Source of the DNA: JAUHXS01 sp965213575
GTDB taxonomy: Bacteria > Bacteroidota > Bacteroidia > Chitinophagales > JAUHXS01
Direction: 5' to 3'
Length of the DNA stretch: 64,000 nucleotides
Assembly (NCBI GenBank): GCA_965213575.1
Contig: CBDBZN010000007.1
Span: 1 to 64,000 of the forward strand
Part shown: in pieces, positions 45,157 through 55,089 of the stretch
How positions within the stretch are numbered: the first letter of the stretch is position 1
Layout of the letters: the number at the start of each line of letters is the position of its first letter
Program-made: the position numbers and the translations under genes
The notes under the pieces: generated by a model
What the model saw: only the letters and a program-made list of their open reading frames with translations
The model's database searches: none
Told to the model about the DNA's origin: nothing

Positions 45157-46752
45157 ATGAAATATAGCATTACCGCATTTTTTTATTTTATGATCACAAC
45201 ATTTACTTACTCAATTAAAGCTCAAACTGTTGATTCTAACTATCTAGACGGAGTAGTGTATGTCAAAATAAAAGCATCTTCCTCTATGGAATTAGATCCA
45301 TATGATACGTCTAATAGTACATTAAATCAAGCAATAATTGACTACAGCATTGATAGTATGATTAAGCCCTTTCCTGACATGAGTGAGGAGCTGGACAAAA
45401 CTTATCGAATTTACTTTTCTGATTATGCTGAATTTAATAACTTGATCATTACACTAAAACTCATATCTGATATGGAATACGTGGAAAAAGCACCCTTGTA
45501 CAAAATTAATCTAACTCCAAATGACCTTAATGCAGCACAATCCTATCTTAATATAATCAATGCTCCAAAAGCTTGGGATATCACTACAGGGTCATCTAAT
45601 ATAGTAGTCGCAATTGTAGACAATGGCATACTCCTGACTCATCAAGACCTACAAGCCAATATCTGGAACAATCTTGGCGAAGTAGAGAATGGATTAGATG
45701 AAGATTTAAATGGCTATCCGGATGATGTTAATGGATGGGATGTATCTGATAATGATAACAATCCGAATCCTCCTGCTTCTACTACTGATTCAGATCCTTT
45801 CGTTCACGGCACATTAGTGGGAGGTATAGCCGGTGCTGTGACTAATAATAATATAGGTATCGCATCTATTGGATACCACATACAACTAATGGCAGTTAAA
45901 TGTGCTCCGGATAACGAAAATGGAGAATCATTACCAGATGCATATGATGGAATATTTTACGCCACGAGAGCTGAAGCTGATATTATTAATATGTCTTTTG
46001 GTGGCAGCCAGGGGAGCTTTATTACCGGACAAAATCTCGTTAATGCGGCTCATAATGCAGGTATTGTGTTAGTAGCAGCTGCAGGAAATAATAATTCTTC
46101 CAACCCATATTATCCTGCTGCATATAGCAATGTCATAGCTGTAGGTGCCATAGATGATAATAGTAACAAATCAAGTTATTCTAATTATGGAAATTATATT
46201 GATGTGGTAGCTCCGGGTAATAGGTTGCTAACAACTTCTGCCGGCACTACTACTTCATATGGTTCTGCGAGTGGTACTTCTCTTGCATGTCCCATCGTAG
46301 CCGGATTAGCGGGACTGATATTATCAGATAATCCGGCTCTATCAAATGAGCAAGTGCGGACAAAGATTAAGAACGGAGCTGTCAATATAGATGGTCAAAA
46401 CCCCGATTTTATCGGTCAATTAGGAGCGGGAAGAATTGACGCATTTAATGCTGTATCAGGTACAATTAATACTTTTACAGTTGACCGTCAAAAAGATCTG
46501 GTTTTCAAGCTTATTGATAACGGAGTTAATTACATTTTACGCCTTAATGCTAATAATATTCTTGATGTTCAAAAAAGTAATGCTTCTGTTACTATCTCTA
46601 ATATATTAGGACAAGTGATGTATGAGAGAAGTAATTTTGAAGTTAAAAAAGGTATTTTTATTCCAAAAACCAGCCTTCCAAGAGGTATGTTTTTATTTAC
46701 GGTACAAGTAGGTGATTATAGCACTACGAAGAAAATATCAGGGATGGACTAA
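45157..46752 (+). CDS. Subtilisin-like serine protease (S8) with T9SS sorting tail
   Basis: A 531-residue secreted protease. Signal peptide about 1-22; a propeptide-like region to about 130; then the S8 catalytic domain with D155 (VAIVDNGILL), H217 (PFVHGTLVGGI), oxyanion N311 region (AAAGNNN) and S375 (SGTSLACPIVAG). The motif HGTLVGG differs from the usual HGTHVAG in the second histidine position. The last 80 residues (SNILGQVMYERSNFEVKKGI...PRGMFLFTVQVG) match a type A sorting domain for type IX secretion. Its end overlaps the convergent CDF transporter gene by four bases. Confidence 0.92.
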   Translation: MKYSITAFFYFMITTFTYSIKAQTVDSNYLDGVVYVKIKASSSMELDPYDTSNSTLNQAIIDYSIDSMIKPFPDMSEELDKTYRIYFSDYAEFNNLIITLKLISDMEYVEKAPLYKINLTPNDLNAAQSYLNIINAPKAWDITTGSSNIVVAIVDNGILLTHQDLQANIWNNLGEVENGLDEDLNGYPDDVNGWDVSDNDNNPNPPASTTDSDPFVHGTLVGGIAGAVTNNNIGIASIGYHIQLMAVKCAPDNENGESLPDAYDGIFYATRAEADIINMSFGGSQGSFITGQNLVNAAHNAGIVLVAAAGNNNSSNPYYPAAYSNVIAVGAIDDNSNKSSYSNYGNYIDVVAPGNRLLTTSAGTTTSYGSASGTSLACPIVAGLAGLILSDNPALSNEQVRTKIKNGAVNIDGQNPDFIGQLGAGRIDAFNAVSGTINTFTVDRQKDLVFKLIDNGVNYILRLNANNILDVQKSNASVTISNILGQVMYERSNFEVKKGIFIPKTSLPRGMFLFTVQVGDYSTTKKISGMD

Positions 46753-47630
46753 CAGTTTTCTAACTCACATTGCGCTGATTTATCTTCTAATTCCAAGGTA
46801 GCATGGTTTATATTCATATTCTTTAATTCTTGCCGGATATTGTTTTTTACCTGCTCCAAATCTAAATCATCATCCTTCTTATTCACTACTAAATGAGCAG
46901 TCAAAATATTATATTCTCCATCTAATGACCAAATATGTAGGTCATGAACATTTAAAACTTCCTCTTTTGAAAGCAAAAATTTATTTATCGCAGCTTCACT
47001 GACACCTTTCGGAATAGCTTGTAAAACTATTTCTAAGGTTTTTTTAATGTTTTTAAATACATTAAAAAGTATATAACCGGTAATAATTATTGACAATATC
47101 GGATCAATAATATACCAATCAAAAAAATACATAATAATTGACCCCACCAATACGGCTATCCAACCTAGTACATCTTCCAATAAATGTAACGAAACTACCT
47201 GTTCATTCATAGAGGTACCTTTTTTCAATTTTAAAACAGCTAATCCATTTACTACAATACCTATTATTGCAATGCCGATCATATAAGCCGGCTCAGTCTG
47301 CTCCGGTGATATTAATCTGGGAATTGCTTTTATTAAAATATAGATACTCCCAACAACAAGAATAACAGAATTAATGATTGCGCCTAATAAAGAAAAGCGC
47401 TTATAACCATACGAGAAATTACGGTCTCTGCCTTTTTTAGAAATTTTTTGAAAATACCATGCTAAGCCTAAAGATAAACTATCACCAAGATCATGTAAAG
47501 CATCAGATAAAATTGCTACACTATTAGTAAAAAGGCCACCTATTATCTCTATTATTGTGAAAAAGAGATTCAGGAAAAAAGCAACTTTTATGTTACCTGT
47601 AGCCGGATCATGAGAATGAGAATGGCTCAT
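46749..47630 (-). CDS. Cation diffusion facilitator transporter (zinc-type)
   Basis: About 293 residues from the ATG at 47630 (MSHSHSHDP); seven extra codons upstream to 47651 are less likely because a His-rich cytosolic N-terminus is normal in the family. Six membrane helices carry the metal site as two HxxxD pairs: LSDALHDLGDSL and LHLLEDVLGW. The C-terminal cytoplasmic domain (about 205-293) includes VHDLHIWSLDG. It exports zinc or related divalent cations with proton exchange. Confidence 0.93.
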   Translation of the reverse strand: MSHSHSHDPATGNIKVAFFLNLFFTIIEIIGGLFTNSVAILSDALHDLGDSLSLGLAWYFQKISKKGRDRNFSYGYKRFSLLGAIINSVILVVGSIYILIKAIPRLISPEQTEPAYMIGIAIIGIVVNGLAVLKLKKGTSMNEQVVSLHLLEDVLGWIAVLVGSIIMYFFDWYIIDPILSIIITGYILFNVFKNIKKTLEIVLQAIPKGVSEAAINKFLLSKEEVLNVHDLHIWSLDGEYNILTAHLVVNKKDDDLDLEQVKNNIRQELKNMNINHATLELEDKSAQCELENC

Positions 47631-47708
47631 AATATCAATCTTTAAATCCAATAAATATAGTTGTCATCTATATACAAACATTAGAAATATTGATCTAATA
47701 TTGCCTCA

Positions 47709-48614
47709 TTATTGAATAATATTTGACCTTATTGAGCTGACTACTTCTGCTATGGCTTCAAACTCTTCAGAAGTCATTTCTACCTTACTGGTACTGTTAT
47801 CAACGATCATTAACATTCCATCAACTTCTTTCATTTCCGGCTCGGCATATTCATAATTTATCGTAACTTCATCATATTTGCTTTTCAATTCATCAAACTG
47901 TTCAGAAAGTTTTCCAATATTAGGATCATTCTGATAAGCTTCTAATAGTAATTTTAATTCATTAAGCGTAATTTTTTGTTCTCCTACCCTTTCTATGATT
48001 GCGGCATCGTTTTTTTTCTGTCCGGCTTTTATAGCAATATGCAAAGCTTCGATCCAACCTCCGGCTAACATTACCACGCCTATGTCTCCCCTCCCTTGAT
48101 CTATCAGGTATGCATTCATTTCATTAAAACTTTGGGTCGACAAATTTAATAAAGTATCAATATTGCCATTATTGTTCGCCATTTTTTTAATCATAGATAA
48201 ATTAAAGAATTGACCTACATTTAAATCATCAGCTAAACCTTTAATAGCAGTTAAATACTTTAAACTGGCACCGGTTTTATCATACAAATTGATATATCCT
48301 AAATCAGCACCGAAAACTCCCAAATTAAAAGCTTTTTTAAAATTAGTATTGTATAATTCTTTGTTATCTGTAGCATTCAAAATATCTTCATCATAATCTA
48401 CTCCACTTTCTTTTATTAAAGCAGATATTTCTAATGGAGAAGGAATACCTTTAACAATATCATTAAATACTTCTTTAGATATCTCAATATTTTGTTTGCC
48501 TAACTCATGATTTGTTTGCTCATTGAGTGTGTGCTCTAACGTTTTCTCTTCCTGGCATGCCATAGTTAGGAATAGTAATCCGGTATATATTATCAATATT
48601 TTTTTGAAAGCCAT
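47709..48614 (-). CDS. Hypothetical lipoprotein
   Basis: A 301-residue protein with a lipoprotein signal (TGLLFLTMACQ, C20). The mature protein is mostly predicted helix, with DLGYINLYDKTGASLKYLTA and GRGDIGVVMLAGGWIEALHI as conserved-looking blocks. Proteins like this recur in Bacteroidota without a known function. It is the first minus gene after the divergent relA promoter and lies 78 bases upstream of the CDF transporter gene on the same strand. Confidence 0.65.
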   Translation of the reverse strand: MAFKKILIIYTGLLFLTMACQEEKTLEHTLNEQTNHELGKQNIEISKEVFNDIVKGIPSPLEISALIKESGVDYDEDILNATDNKELYNTNFKKAFNLGVFGADLGYINLYDKTGASLKYLTAIKGLADDLNVGQFFNLSMIKKMANNNGNIDTLLNLSTQSFNEMNAYLIDQGRGDIGVVMLAGGWIEALHIAIKAGQKKNDAAIIERVGEQKITLNELKLLLEAYQNDPNIGKLSEQFDELKSKYDEVTINYEYAEPEMKEVDGMLMIVDNSTSKVEMTSEEFEAIAEVVSSIRSNIIQ

Positions 48615-48868
48615 ATTATATCATTTTATCACACGAGATTCTATTAATTGTGCTTGAAATATAATCAAAACCAATGAAAAATATAACAAGCAGAGAGATT
48701 TAACTTACAAAAATGTTTAAGTTTTATTTATTCTGTAAGTAAATCGAATTTATAGCAAGAAAATCTAGAGCACTTTTTGTTGCCTTATTTCATAAAGCCC
48801 TCCATTAAAAATACGTTAATACTAGAGAAATATATAATTTTACAACTTAGCAGTAATATTCAAGAAAA

Positions 48869-51076
48869 ATGCCAGTAACTAAAGCGGAAAAAGAAAAGAG
48901 GGAAATTATTAAAGAGTACAGGCGGCTTCTAAAATCTTACGACCCGGGTACAGAAGAAAAAAAGAACAGGATCCGCCGAGCTTTTGAAATAGCTGCAGAG
49001 GCTCATAAAGAAATACGACGAAAATCCGGTGAACCTTACATTATGCACCCTTTAGCGGTAGCACAAATAGTAGTGGATGAAATAGGATTAGGGACAACCT
49101 CCATCATCTGTGCCTTATTACATGACGTAGTAGAAGATACCGAAGTAACACTGGAAGAAATTGATAAAGAATTTGGGCCTCGAGTTACGCAGATCATTGA
49201 TGGGCTAACTAAGATATCGGAAGTATTTGATGTAAACAGTACTGCAAAGGCAGAGAATATCCGTAAAATATTACTTACCCTAGGCAAAGACATTAGGGTA
49301 GTGCTAATAAAATTAGCTGACCGGCTCCATAACATGAGAACTATGGACGCTATGCCAAGGCATAAGCAACTTAAAATTACTTCTGAAACACAATACTTGT
49401 ATATCCCACTTGCTCACAGGCTCGGATTATATAATATAAAATCAGAGCTGGAAGACCTTTGCATGAAATACGCAGAACCCAGCTCCTATAAAAGAATAGC
49501 TAAAAAGCTAAATGAAACAAAAAGAGGCCGTACTAGATTTATCAATGAGTTTGTCAAGCCGATAACAAAACGACTTGATGCTAAAGGAATAAAATATGAG
49601 ATCATCGGCAGGCCCAAAACAATACATTCAATCTGGAATAAGATAAGGATTAAAAATGTGCCTTTTGAAGAAGTGTATGATAAATTTGCAGTAAGGATCA
49701 TCATAGATCCTGAAAATCCGGAACAAGAGAAGGCAGACTGCTGGAGAGTTTATTCTATAGTCACAGATACTTACAGGCCCAACCCGGATAGGCTTCGAGA
49801 TTGGATATCTACACCAAAAGGGAATGGTTATGAGTCTTTGCACACTACCGTTATGGGCCCCAAAGGCCGCTGGGTAGAAGTACAGATAAGAACCAGAAGA
49901 ATGAATGAAATAGCGGAGAAAGGATATGCAGCACATTGGAAATATAAAGATTCTAGTGAAGCAGATTCTATCGTAGATAAATGGCTCGAGAGTGTGCGGG
50001 AAGTGCTGGATAATCATAATTCCAATACCTATGATTTTTTAGATGATGTTAAACTGGATCTTTTTGCAGAAGAGATTTATATTTTTACACCTAAAGGAGA
50101 TATTAAAATTTTACCAACTCATGCTACAGTACTGGATTTCGCCTATGATATTCATACCGATATCGGAAATAGGTGCATTGGTGCAAAAGTCAATCATAAA
50201 ATACTACCTCCAAGCCATATTTTAAATAATGGCGACCAAGTGGAGATATTGACTTCCAACAAGCAAGTCCCTCAAGAAGCTTGGTTAGGATTTGCCGTAA
50301 CAGCAAAAGCTAAGTCTAAAATTAAAGAATCGTTACGAAAAGTGCGTAACTATAATATACAAATGGGAAAAGCCATTATTGAAGATGTGCTCAGAGAAGA
50401 GAAACTAACAGTCAATAATAACAACTTGGAACAATTAGCTGAATATTTTAAAGTAAGCTCTCAAAACGAATTATTTTTAAAAGCAGCTACAGGTGGGCTT
50501 AATTTAAAAAAGATAAAAAAGGTAAAAAGAGAAAATGACAAAATTCAGCCTCAAAAAAAACGATTAGCATCTATTACTCCAAAATCTATCGAGAAAGAGA
50601 TTAAAGAGACGCTGACGAGAAATACAAACCTTATAATATTTGGTGAAAACTCAGAAAATATTGATTACCAAATGGCTCCTTGCTGTAAGCCATTGCCGGG
50701 CGATGATGTATTTGGTTTTATTAATGTAAATGATAAAGTTGAAATTCATAAATCAGGATGTATAAAGACTAACAAAATCTTATCTAAATATGATTATAAA
50801 ATTGTAAAGACTAAATGGACTAAAGAGAAAAAAATAGCGTTTCTAACCGGATTAATACTGACCGGGCTCGATGATGTCGGAGTAATGAGCAAGATAACAC
50901 ATGTGATTTCCGGCAAACTTAAAATGAATATGCAATCCATTACTATAGATGGCTTAGATGGCATGTTTGAAGGGAAAATAATGGTGTATGTAAATGATAC
51001 CGATCATTTAGAGAAATTAATAAATCATCTTAAAAATATTGATGGAATTCTATCCGTTCATAGGCTAGAGGAATAA
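48869..51076 (+). CDS. Bifunctional (p)ppGpp synthetase/hydrolase (RelA/SpoT family)
   Basis: A 735-residue Rel enzyme. The HD hydrolase domain has H60 (YIMHPLAV), H85/D86 and the EDT motif (LLHDVVEDT). The synthetase domain (about 240-350) has KFAVRIIID and GYESLHTTVMGP. TGS follows at about 405-465 (IYIFTPKGDIKILP), and ACT closes the protein. Both halves look active. It controls the stringent response. A TAATTTTA upstream at about 48836 is one base off the promoter consensus. fur follows 55 bases downstream. Confidence 0.95.
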   Translation: MPVTKAEKEKREIIKEYRRLLKSYDPGTEEKKNRIRRAFEIAAEAHKEIRRKSGEPYIMHPLAVAQIVVDEIGLGTTSIICALLHDVVEDTEVTLEEIDKEFGPRVTQIIDGLTKISEVFDVNSTAKAENIRKILLTLGKDIRVVLIKLADRLHNMRTMDAMPRHKQLKITSETQYLYIPLAHRLGLYNIKSELEDLCMKYAEPSSYKRIAKKLNETKRGRTRFINEFVKPITKRLDAKGIKYEIIGRPKTIHSIWNKIRIKNVPFEEVYDKFAVRIIIDPENPEQEKADCWRVYSIVTDTYRPNPDRLRDWISTPKGNGYESLHTTVMGPKGRWVEVQIRTRRMNEIAEKGYAAHWKYKDSSEADSIVDKWLESVREVLDNHNSNTYDFLDDVKLDLFAEEIYIFTPKGDIKILPTHATVLDFAYDIHTDIGNRCIGAKVNHKILPPSHILNNGDQVEILTSNKQVPQEAWLGFAVTAKAKSKIKESLRKVRNYNIQMGKAIIEDVLREEKLTVNNNNLEQLAEYFKVSSQNELFLKAATGGLNLKKIKKVKRENDKIQPQKKRLASITPKSIEKEIKETLTRNTNLIIFGENSENIDYQMAPCCKPLPGDDVFGFINVNDKVEIHKSGCIKTNKILSKYDYKIVKTKWTKEKKIAFLTGLILTGLDDVGVMSKITHVISGKLKMNMQSITIDGLDGMFEGKIMVYVNDTDHLEKLINHLKNIDGILSVHRLEE

Positions 51077-51131
51077 TTTTTATACAGATTACGTTGCAGC
51101 CTATAGGTAAAAGTCATATCTTCAAACAATT

Positions 51132-51617
51132 ATGCAATTAACTGAATCAACTCGCTATACGGAAGAAACTTTAAACCAGGTTAACGAACTTTTTTCTATC
51201 CATTTGGAACAGAATGGACAAAGAAAAACACCTGAACGGTTTGCTATTCTAGAGGAAATTTATTCTTTAAAAAAACATTTCGACGCAGAAGATCTATACA
51301 TTTGCATGAAACAAAAAAATTACCGCGTCAGCCGAGCTACAGTATACAACACACTTGATTTATTAGTCACATGTGGCTTGGTTACTAAGCACCAATTCGG
51401 AACAAATTTAGCCCAATACGAAAAAGCATACGGCAATAAACAACACGATCATTTAATTTGCTTAAAATGCAAAAAGGTATTAGAATTTTGTGACCCTCGC
51501 TTACAACAAGTACAAGATACTGTAGGAGAAGTGATGAATTTTGAGATCGCACATCATTCGCTCACCCTATATGGCCAGTGTAAGGACATTGAAAACTGTA
51601 GAGCAAATAATAAATAA
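51132..51617 (+). CDS. Fur-family transcriptional regulator
   Basis: A 161-residue metal-dependent regulator. The winged helix N-terminal domain includes HLEQNGQRKTPERFAILEE (about 24-42) and SRATVYNTLDLL. The dimerisation domain has the histidine-rich HDHLICLKCKKVLEF with a first CxxC, and a second CxxxxxC at the end (GQCKDIENC), which form the structural zinc site. Iron (Fur), zinc (Zur) or peroxide (PerR) specificity cannot be told by eye. A Fur-like operator precedes the iron operon at 26726. Confidence 0.93.
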   Translation: MQLTESTRYTEETLNQVNELFSIHLEQNGQRKTPERFAILEEIYSLKKHFDAEDLYICMKQKNYRVSRATVYNTLDLLVTCGLVTKHQFGTNLAQYEKAYGNKQHDHLICLKCKKVLEFCDPRLQQVQDTVGEVMNFEIAHHSLTLYGQCKDIENCRANNK

Positions 51618-51624
51618 ATTATAT

Positions 51625-51987
51625 ATGGATTTTGCATTAGAAAGTAAAGATGATTTTGAAATAATAAAATTTATAGGCAACATGATAAGCGATCATGAAA
51701 ACAAGCCTATTTTATCAGTTGTTAAAGACATCATTACTAAAGGCAAGAACAAATTCATTATTGACTTGGAACAAGTTGACACCATCAACAGTTCAGGATT
51801 AGGATTATTATTAGGAATCTTAACCAAGTCTCGACAACACGGCGGAGAAACAATTATTGTTAATATTCCAAATGCATTATCAAAACTTTTAGTGATGACT
51901 AAACTTAATATGATATTCACAACAGCAAAAAACTATGATGCGGCTATAGAAGAATTTAACAAGCTGGGGCTGCAAGAACAATCTTAA
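51625..51987 (+). CDS. STAS-domain anti-sigma factor antagonist-like protein
   Basis: A 120-residue STAS protein. The regulatory serine region is VDTINSSGLGLLLG (about 51-64), as in SpoIIAA/RsbV. The start chosen is the ATG at 51625, eight bases after the fur stop; an in-frame ATG at 51541 lies inside fur. It could take part in a partner-switch with an RsbW-like kinase or in another signalling complex; no partner gene is here. Its place between fur and purA is kept in some Bacteroidota. Confidence 0.9.
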   Translation: MDFALESKDDFEIIKFIGNMISDHENKPILSVVKDIITKGKNKFIIDLEQVDTINSSGLGLLLGILTKSRQHGGETIIVNIPNALSKLLVMTKLNMIFTTAKNYDAAIEEFNKLGLQEQS

Positions 51988-52058
51988 ATGTTGATAATTT
52001 AATTTATATATAAAGAAGTTTCTTTCGAATTTAGTGTCTCTTAACAAACTACACTTAC

Positions 52059-53345
52059 ATGTCAGTAGACTTAATACTTGGATTACAATGGGGAGATGAA
52101 GGTAAAGGGAAAATTGTAGACTGCCTTGCTCCAAATTATGATATTATTGCTCGTTTTCAAGGTGGGCCAAATGCAGGCCACACACTCAATTTTAATGGGA
52201 ATAAATATGTGTTACATACCATCCCCTCCGGCATATTTCATGATAACATCATTAACTTAATTGGCAATGGTGTAGTGATCGATCCCATCGATTTTAATCA
52301 GGAACTAGAAAAACTTGCTGATCTAAATATCGACGTTAATAAAAACCTATATATTTCAAAAAAGGCTCACCTCATTCTTCCTACTCATAGGATTTTAGAT
52401 GCGGCTTCTGAACAAAGCAAAGGAACATCTAAAATTGGTTCTACATTAAAAGGTATTGGGCCAACTTATATGGATAAAACCGGGAGGAATGGTTTGCGTA
52501 TTGGCGACATTTTATCTCCAGATTTCAAGCAAAAATACAATCAACTTAAAGAAAAGCACGAGAAGCTGATTAGCTTACATGAATTTGATTATGACCTTTT
52601 AGAATTGGAAGAAGCATGGTTTAAAGGAATTGATGTCATTAAATCACTTAATCTCGTAGATGGGACTTACTTTATCAATGAACAAATCAAAAAAGGTAAA
52701 AAAGTTTTAGCTGAAGGGGCGCAAGGTTCAATGTTGGATATAGATTTTGGTACTTATCCGTATGTCACTTCCTCTAATACAGTTACCGCATCTGCATGTA
52801 TTGGATTAGGTATCCCTCCTCAATATATAAATGAAGTGATCGGTATTGCAAAAGCATATTGCACGCGCGTGGGGAGCGGGCCTTTCCCCTCGGAACTGGA
52901 AAATGAAGTGGGTGAAAGATTAAGAAAAGAAGGACACGAATTTGGCGCTACAACAGGCAGGCCAAGACGCTGTGGATGGTTAGATATCCCTGCACTTAAG
53001 TACACTATTATGATTAATGGAGTGACTCAATTAGTGATCACTAAAATTGATGTTTTAAATCAATTTGAACATATAGAAGTGTCTACCGACTATAAACTTG
53101 AAGACGGCACCGTTACTCAAGAACTACCGTATGATATTGTTTCGGCACCGGTTAAAACCGTGCAAAAGTCTTTTAAAGGATGGCTTGAAGAAGTAAATGA
53201 TGCCTCCTCATTTGATGAACTCCCAGCTAAATTAGCTGAATATGTAGCGTATTTAGAAAAAGAATTAGAAGTGCCGATTACAATGATCTCGACCGGGCCT
53301 GAAAGAGAAAAATTGATTAAAAAAGAAGTATTGTCTCTTTCATGA
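52059..53345 (+). CDS. purA: Adenylosuccinate synthetase
   Basis: A 428-residue enzyme that links IMP and aspartate with GTP in AMP synthesis. Motifs: LQWGDEGKGKIVD (P-loop, about 8-20), GPNAGHTL (about 35-42) and the GSGPFPSEL and GRPRRCGWLD blocks. Full length. Its stop TGA (53343-53345) overlaps the pabB ATG (53342) in an ATGA. Confidence 0.97.
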   Translation: MSVDLILGLQWGDEGKGKIVDCLAPNYDIIARFQGGPNAGHTLNFNGNKYVLHTIPSGIFHDNIINLIGNGVVIDPIDFNQELEKLADLNIDVNKNLYISKKAHLILPTHRILDAASEQSKGTSKIGSTLKGIGPTYMDKTGRNGLRIGDILSPDFKQKYNQLKEKHEKLISLHEFDYDLLELEEAWFKGIDVIKSLNLVDGTYFINEQIKKGKKVLAEGAQGSMLDIDFGTYPYVTSSNTVTASACIGLGIPPQYINEVIGIAKAYCTRVGSGPFPSELENEVGERLRKEGHEFGATTGRPRRCGWLDIPALKYTIMINGVTQLVITKIDVLNQFEHIEVSTDYKLEDGTVTQELPYDIVSAPVKTVQKSFKGWLEEVNDASSFDELPAKLAEYVAYLEKELEVPITMISTGPEREKLIKKEVLSLS

Positions 53346-54615
53346 TCATCTCTAAAAAAACATATAGCGGCTTTTCTAATAAAGAATTAAAAAAAAACTA
53401 CTCACTTGGGCCGATCGATTCGATACGGTTTGTTGCTTAAACAGCAACCATTATCAAGCTGATAAATACACTTCATTTGATTTTATCATAGCTGCTGGCG
53501 TTGAGAAACAACTCACTTCTGAGCCTAAAAAAGCATTTGAAAAATTAAAGAATTTTCAACTTACAAATGAAGGCCAATGGCTGTTTGGCTTCTTAGGATA
53601 TGATTTAAAAAATGGAATTGAAGATTTACAATCTTCTAATTTCGATGGCTTAGAAATGCCAACTATGCATTTTTTTATCCCTCAAAATATTATTGAAGTA
53701 AAACAGCAAACAATCATTGTCCATAAAATAAATGTGTCAGCCGAAAAAATGTATAACGAAATAGAACAGGTTAATCCTGAAGAAACTTTTCAACCACTTC
53801 CTTCCTTCATCAAAAGAATTTCTAAACCCGAATATTTAGCAAATATTAAAACTATTAAAGATCATATTATTAAAGGTGATGTTTATGAACTTAATTATTG
53901 CCAAGAGTTTTATGCTAATGCTACTATTCAACCTATTTCGACTTACTTACAATTAAATAAATACTCAAAAGCTCCTTTTTCCACTTACTATAAACTAGAT
54001 AAAAAATATCTGCTTTGCTGCAGCCCCGAAAGATTCTTAAAAAAAACAGATAATAAGCTTATCGCACAACCCATCAAAGGAACCAGTAAGCGGTCAACTG
54101 ACAAAAAAGAAGATCAAAAACTAATGAACGAATTATCAGTAAGCTTAAAAGAACAAGCAGAAAATGTGATGATCGTAGATTTAATGAGAAACGATTTATC
54201 TAAAAGTGCTGTGCCCGGCAGCGTTACAGTTGATGAGCTTTTTGGCATTTATACATTTGAACTAGTCCATCAAATGATCTCTACTATCAGTAGCACCTTA
54301 CGACCTGATGTCCATTTTATTAATGCTATAAAAAATGCCTTCCCAATGGGTTCAATGACCGGGGCGCCCAAAATTGCAGCTATGCAACTTATCGAACAGT
54401 ATGAGACTACTAAAAGAGGGCTTTTTTCCGGCGCGGTAGGATATATTTTACCTAATAATGACTTTGATTTTAATGTTGTTATCAGAAGCTTACTGTATAA
54501 CCATATCAATAAATATATATCTTATCAAGTTGGCGGGGCCATCACAGATGGCTCTGTTCCTGAAAGGGAATATGAAGAGTGCCTAGTTAAAGCTCAAATT
54601 TTAAATTTGAAATAA
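53342..54615 (+). CDS. pabB: Para-aminobenzoate/anthranilate synthase component I, with -1 frameshift near the start
   Basis: The ATG at 53342 forms an ATGA overlap with purA and reads MIISKKTYSGFSNKELKKN, then hits a stop at 53438-53440. The frame one base back, open from 53383 to 54615, continues KKKLLTWADRFDTVCCLNSN and the whole enzyme. The join lies in nine A at 53389-53397 and would need one more A or a -1 slip at TTA AAA AAA AAC. The chorismate-binding domain is complete: IKGDVYELNYCQEFYA, PIKGTSKRS, DLMRNDLSK, GSMTGAPKIAA and ITDGSVPEREYEE. If restored the protein is 424 residues. The first ATG in the main frame is only at 53656. It feeds folate synthesis as PabB or tryptophan synthesis as TrpE. 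Confidence 0.88.
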
Positions 54616-54706
54616 TAAACTAAGTATCCAAAGAGGCTTTTACACATAAAAACAGAAAAGCACTATTTATTATCTTATTTTGCAAAGGTCTCCTTATTTT
54701 TATCCT

Positions 54707-55087
54707 ATGAAAAAAGTTATCAATACCTCAGAAGCTCCAGCACCAATTGGGCCTTATAACCAAGCAATATTAGTTGATAATATGTTATATGCATCCGGCC
54801 AAATAGCCATTGACCCTTTTACCGGATCGTTAGTTTTGGAAAATATTGCCAAAGAAACAAAGCAAGTAATGACTAACATACAAGGTGTTTTAAACGCAGC
54901 CGGCATGGATTTTACCAATATCATCAAGACTACTATTTTTATTTCTGACATGAATAATTTTATTGAAATTAATGAGGTATATGGTAAATATTTTGAGGAA
55001 GGAGATGCGCCTGCCAGAGAAACGGTTGAAGTTTCCAGGCTTCCTAAAGATGTAAATATTGAAATTTCATTCATAGCAAGCAAATAA
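54707..55087 (+). CDS. RidA/YjgF-family enamine deaminase
   Basis: A 126-residue Rid protein. It removes reactive 2-aminoacrylate-type enamines made by PLP enzymes. The signature VEVSRLPKDVNIEISFIA contains the expected block, with the family arginine represented in ARETVEVSRLP. The start MKKVINTSEAPAPIGPYNQA is typical; the nine extra upstream codons to 54680 are unlikely. It stands 91 bases after pabB. Confidence 0.93.
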   Translation: MKKVINTSEAPAPIGPYNQAILVDNMLYASGQIAIDPFTGSLVLENIAKETKQVMTNIQGVLNAAGMDFTNIIKTTIFISDMNNFIEINEVYGKYFEEGDAPARETVEVSRLPKDVNIEISFIASK

Positions 55088-55089
55088 CC

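Noticed and set aside
49628..50017. 129-residue minus-strand ORF inside relA/spoT
   Set aside because: It is antisense to conserved synthetase-domain sequence and has no supporting features.
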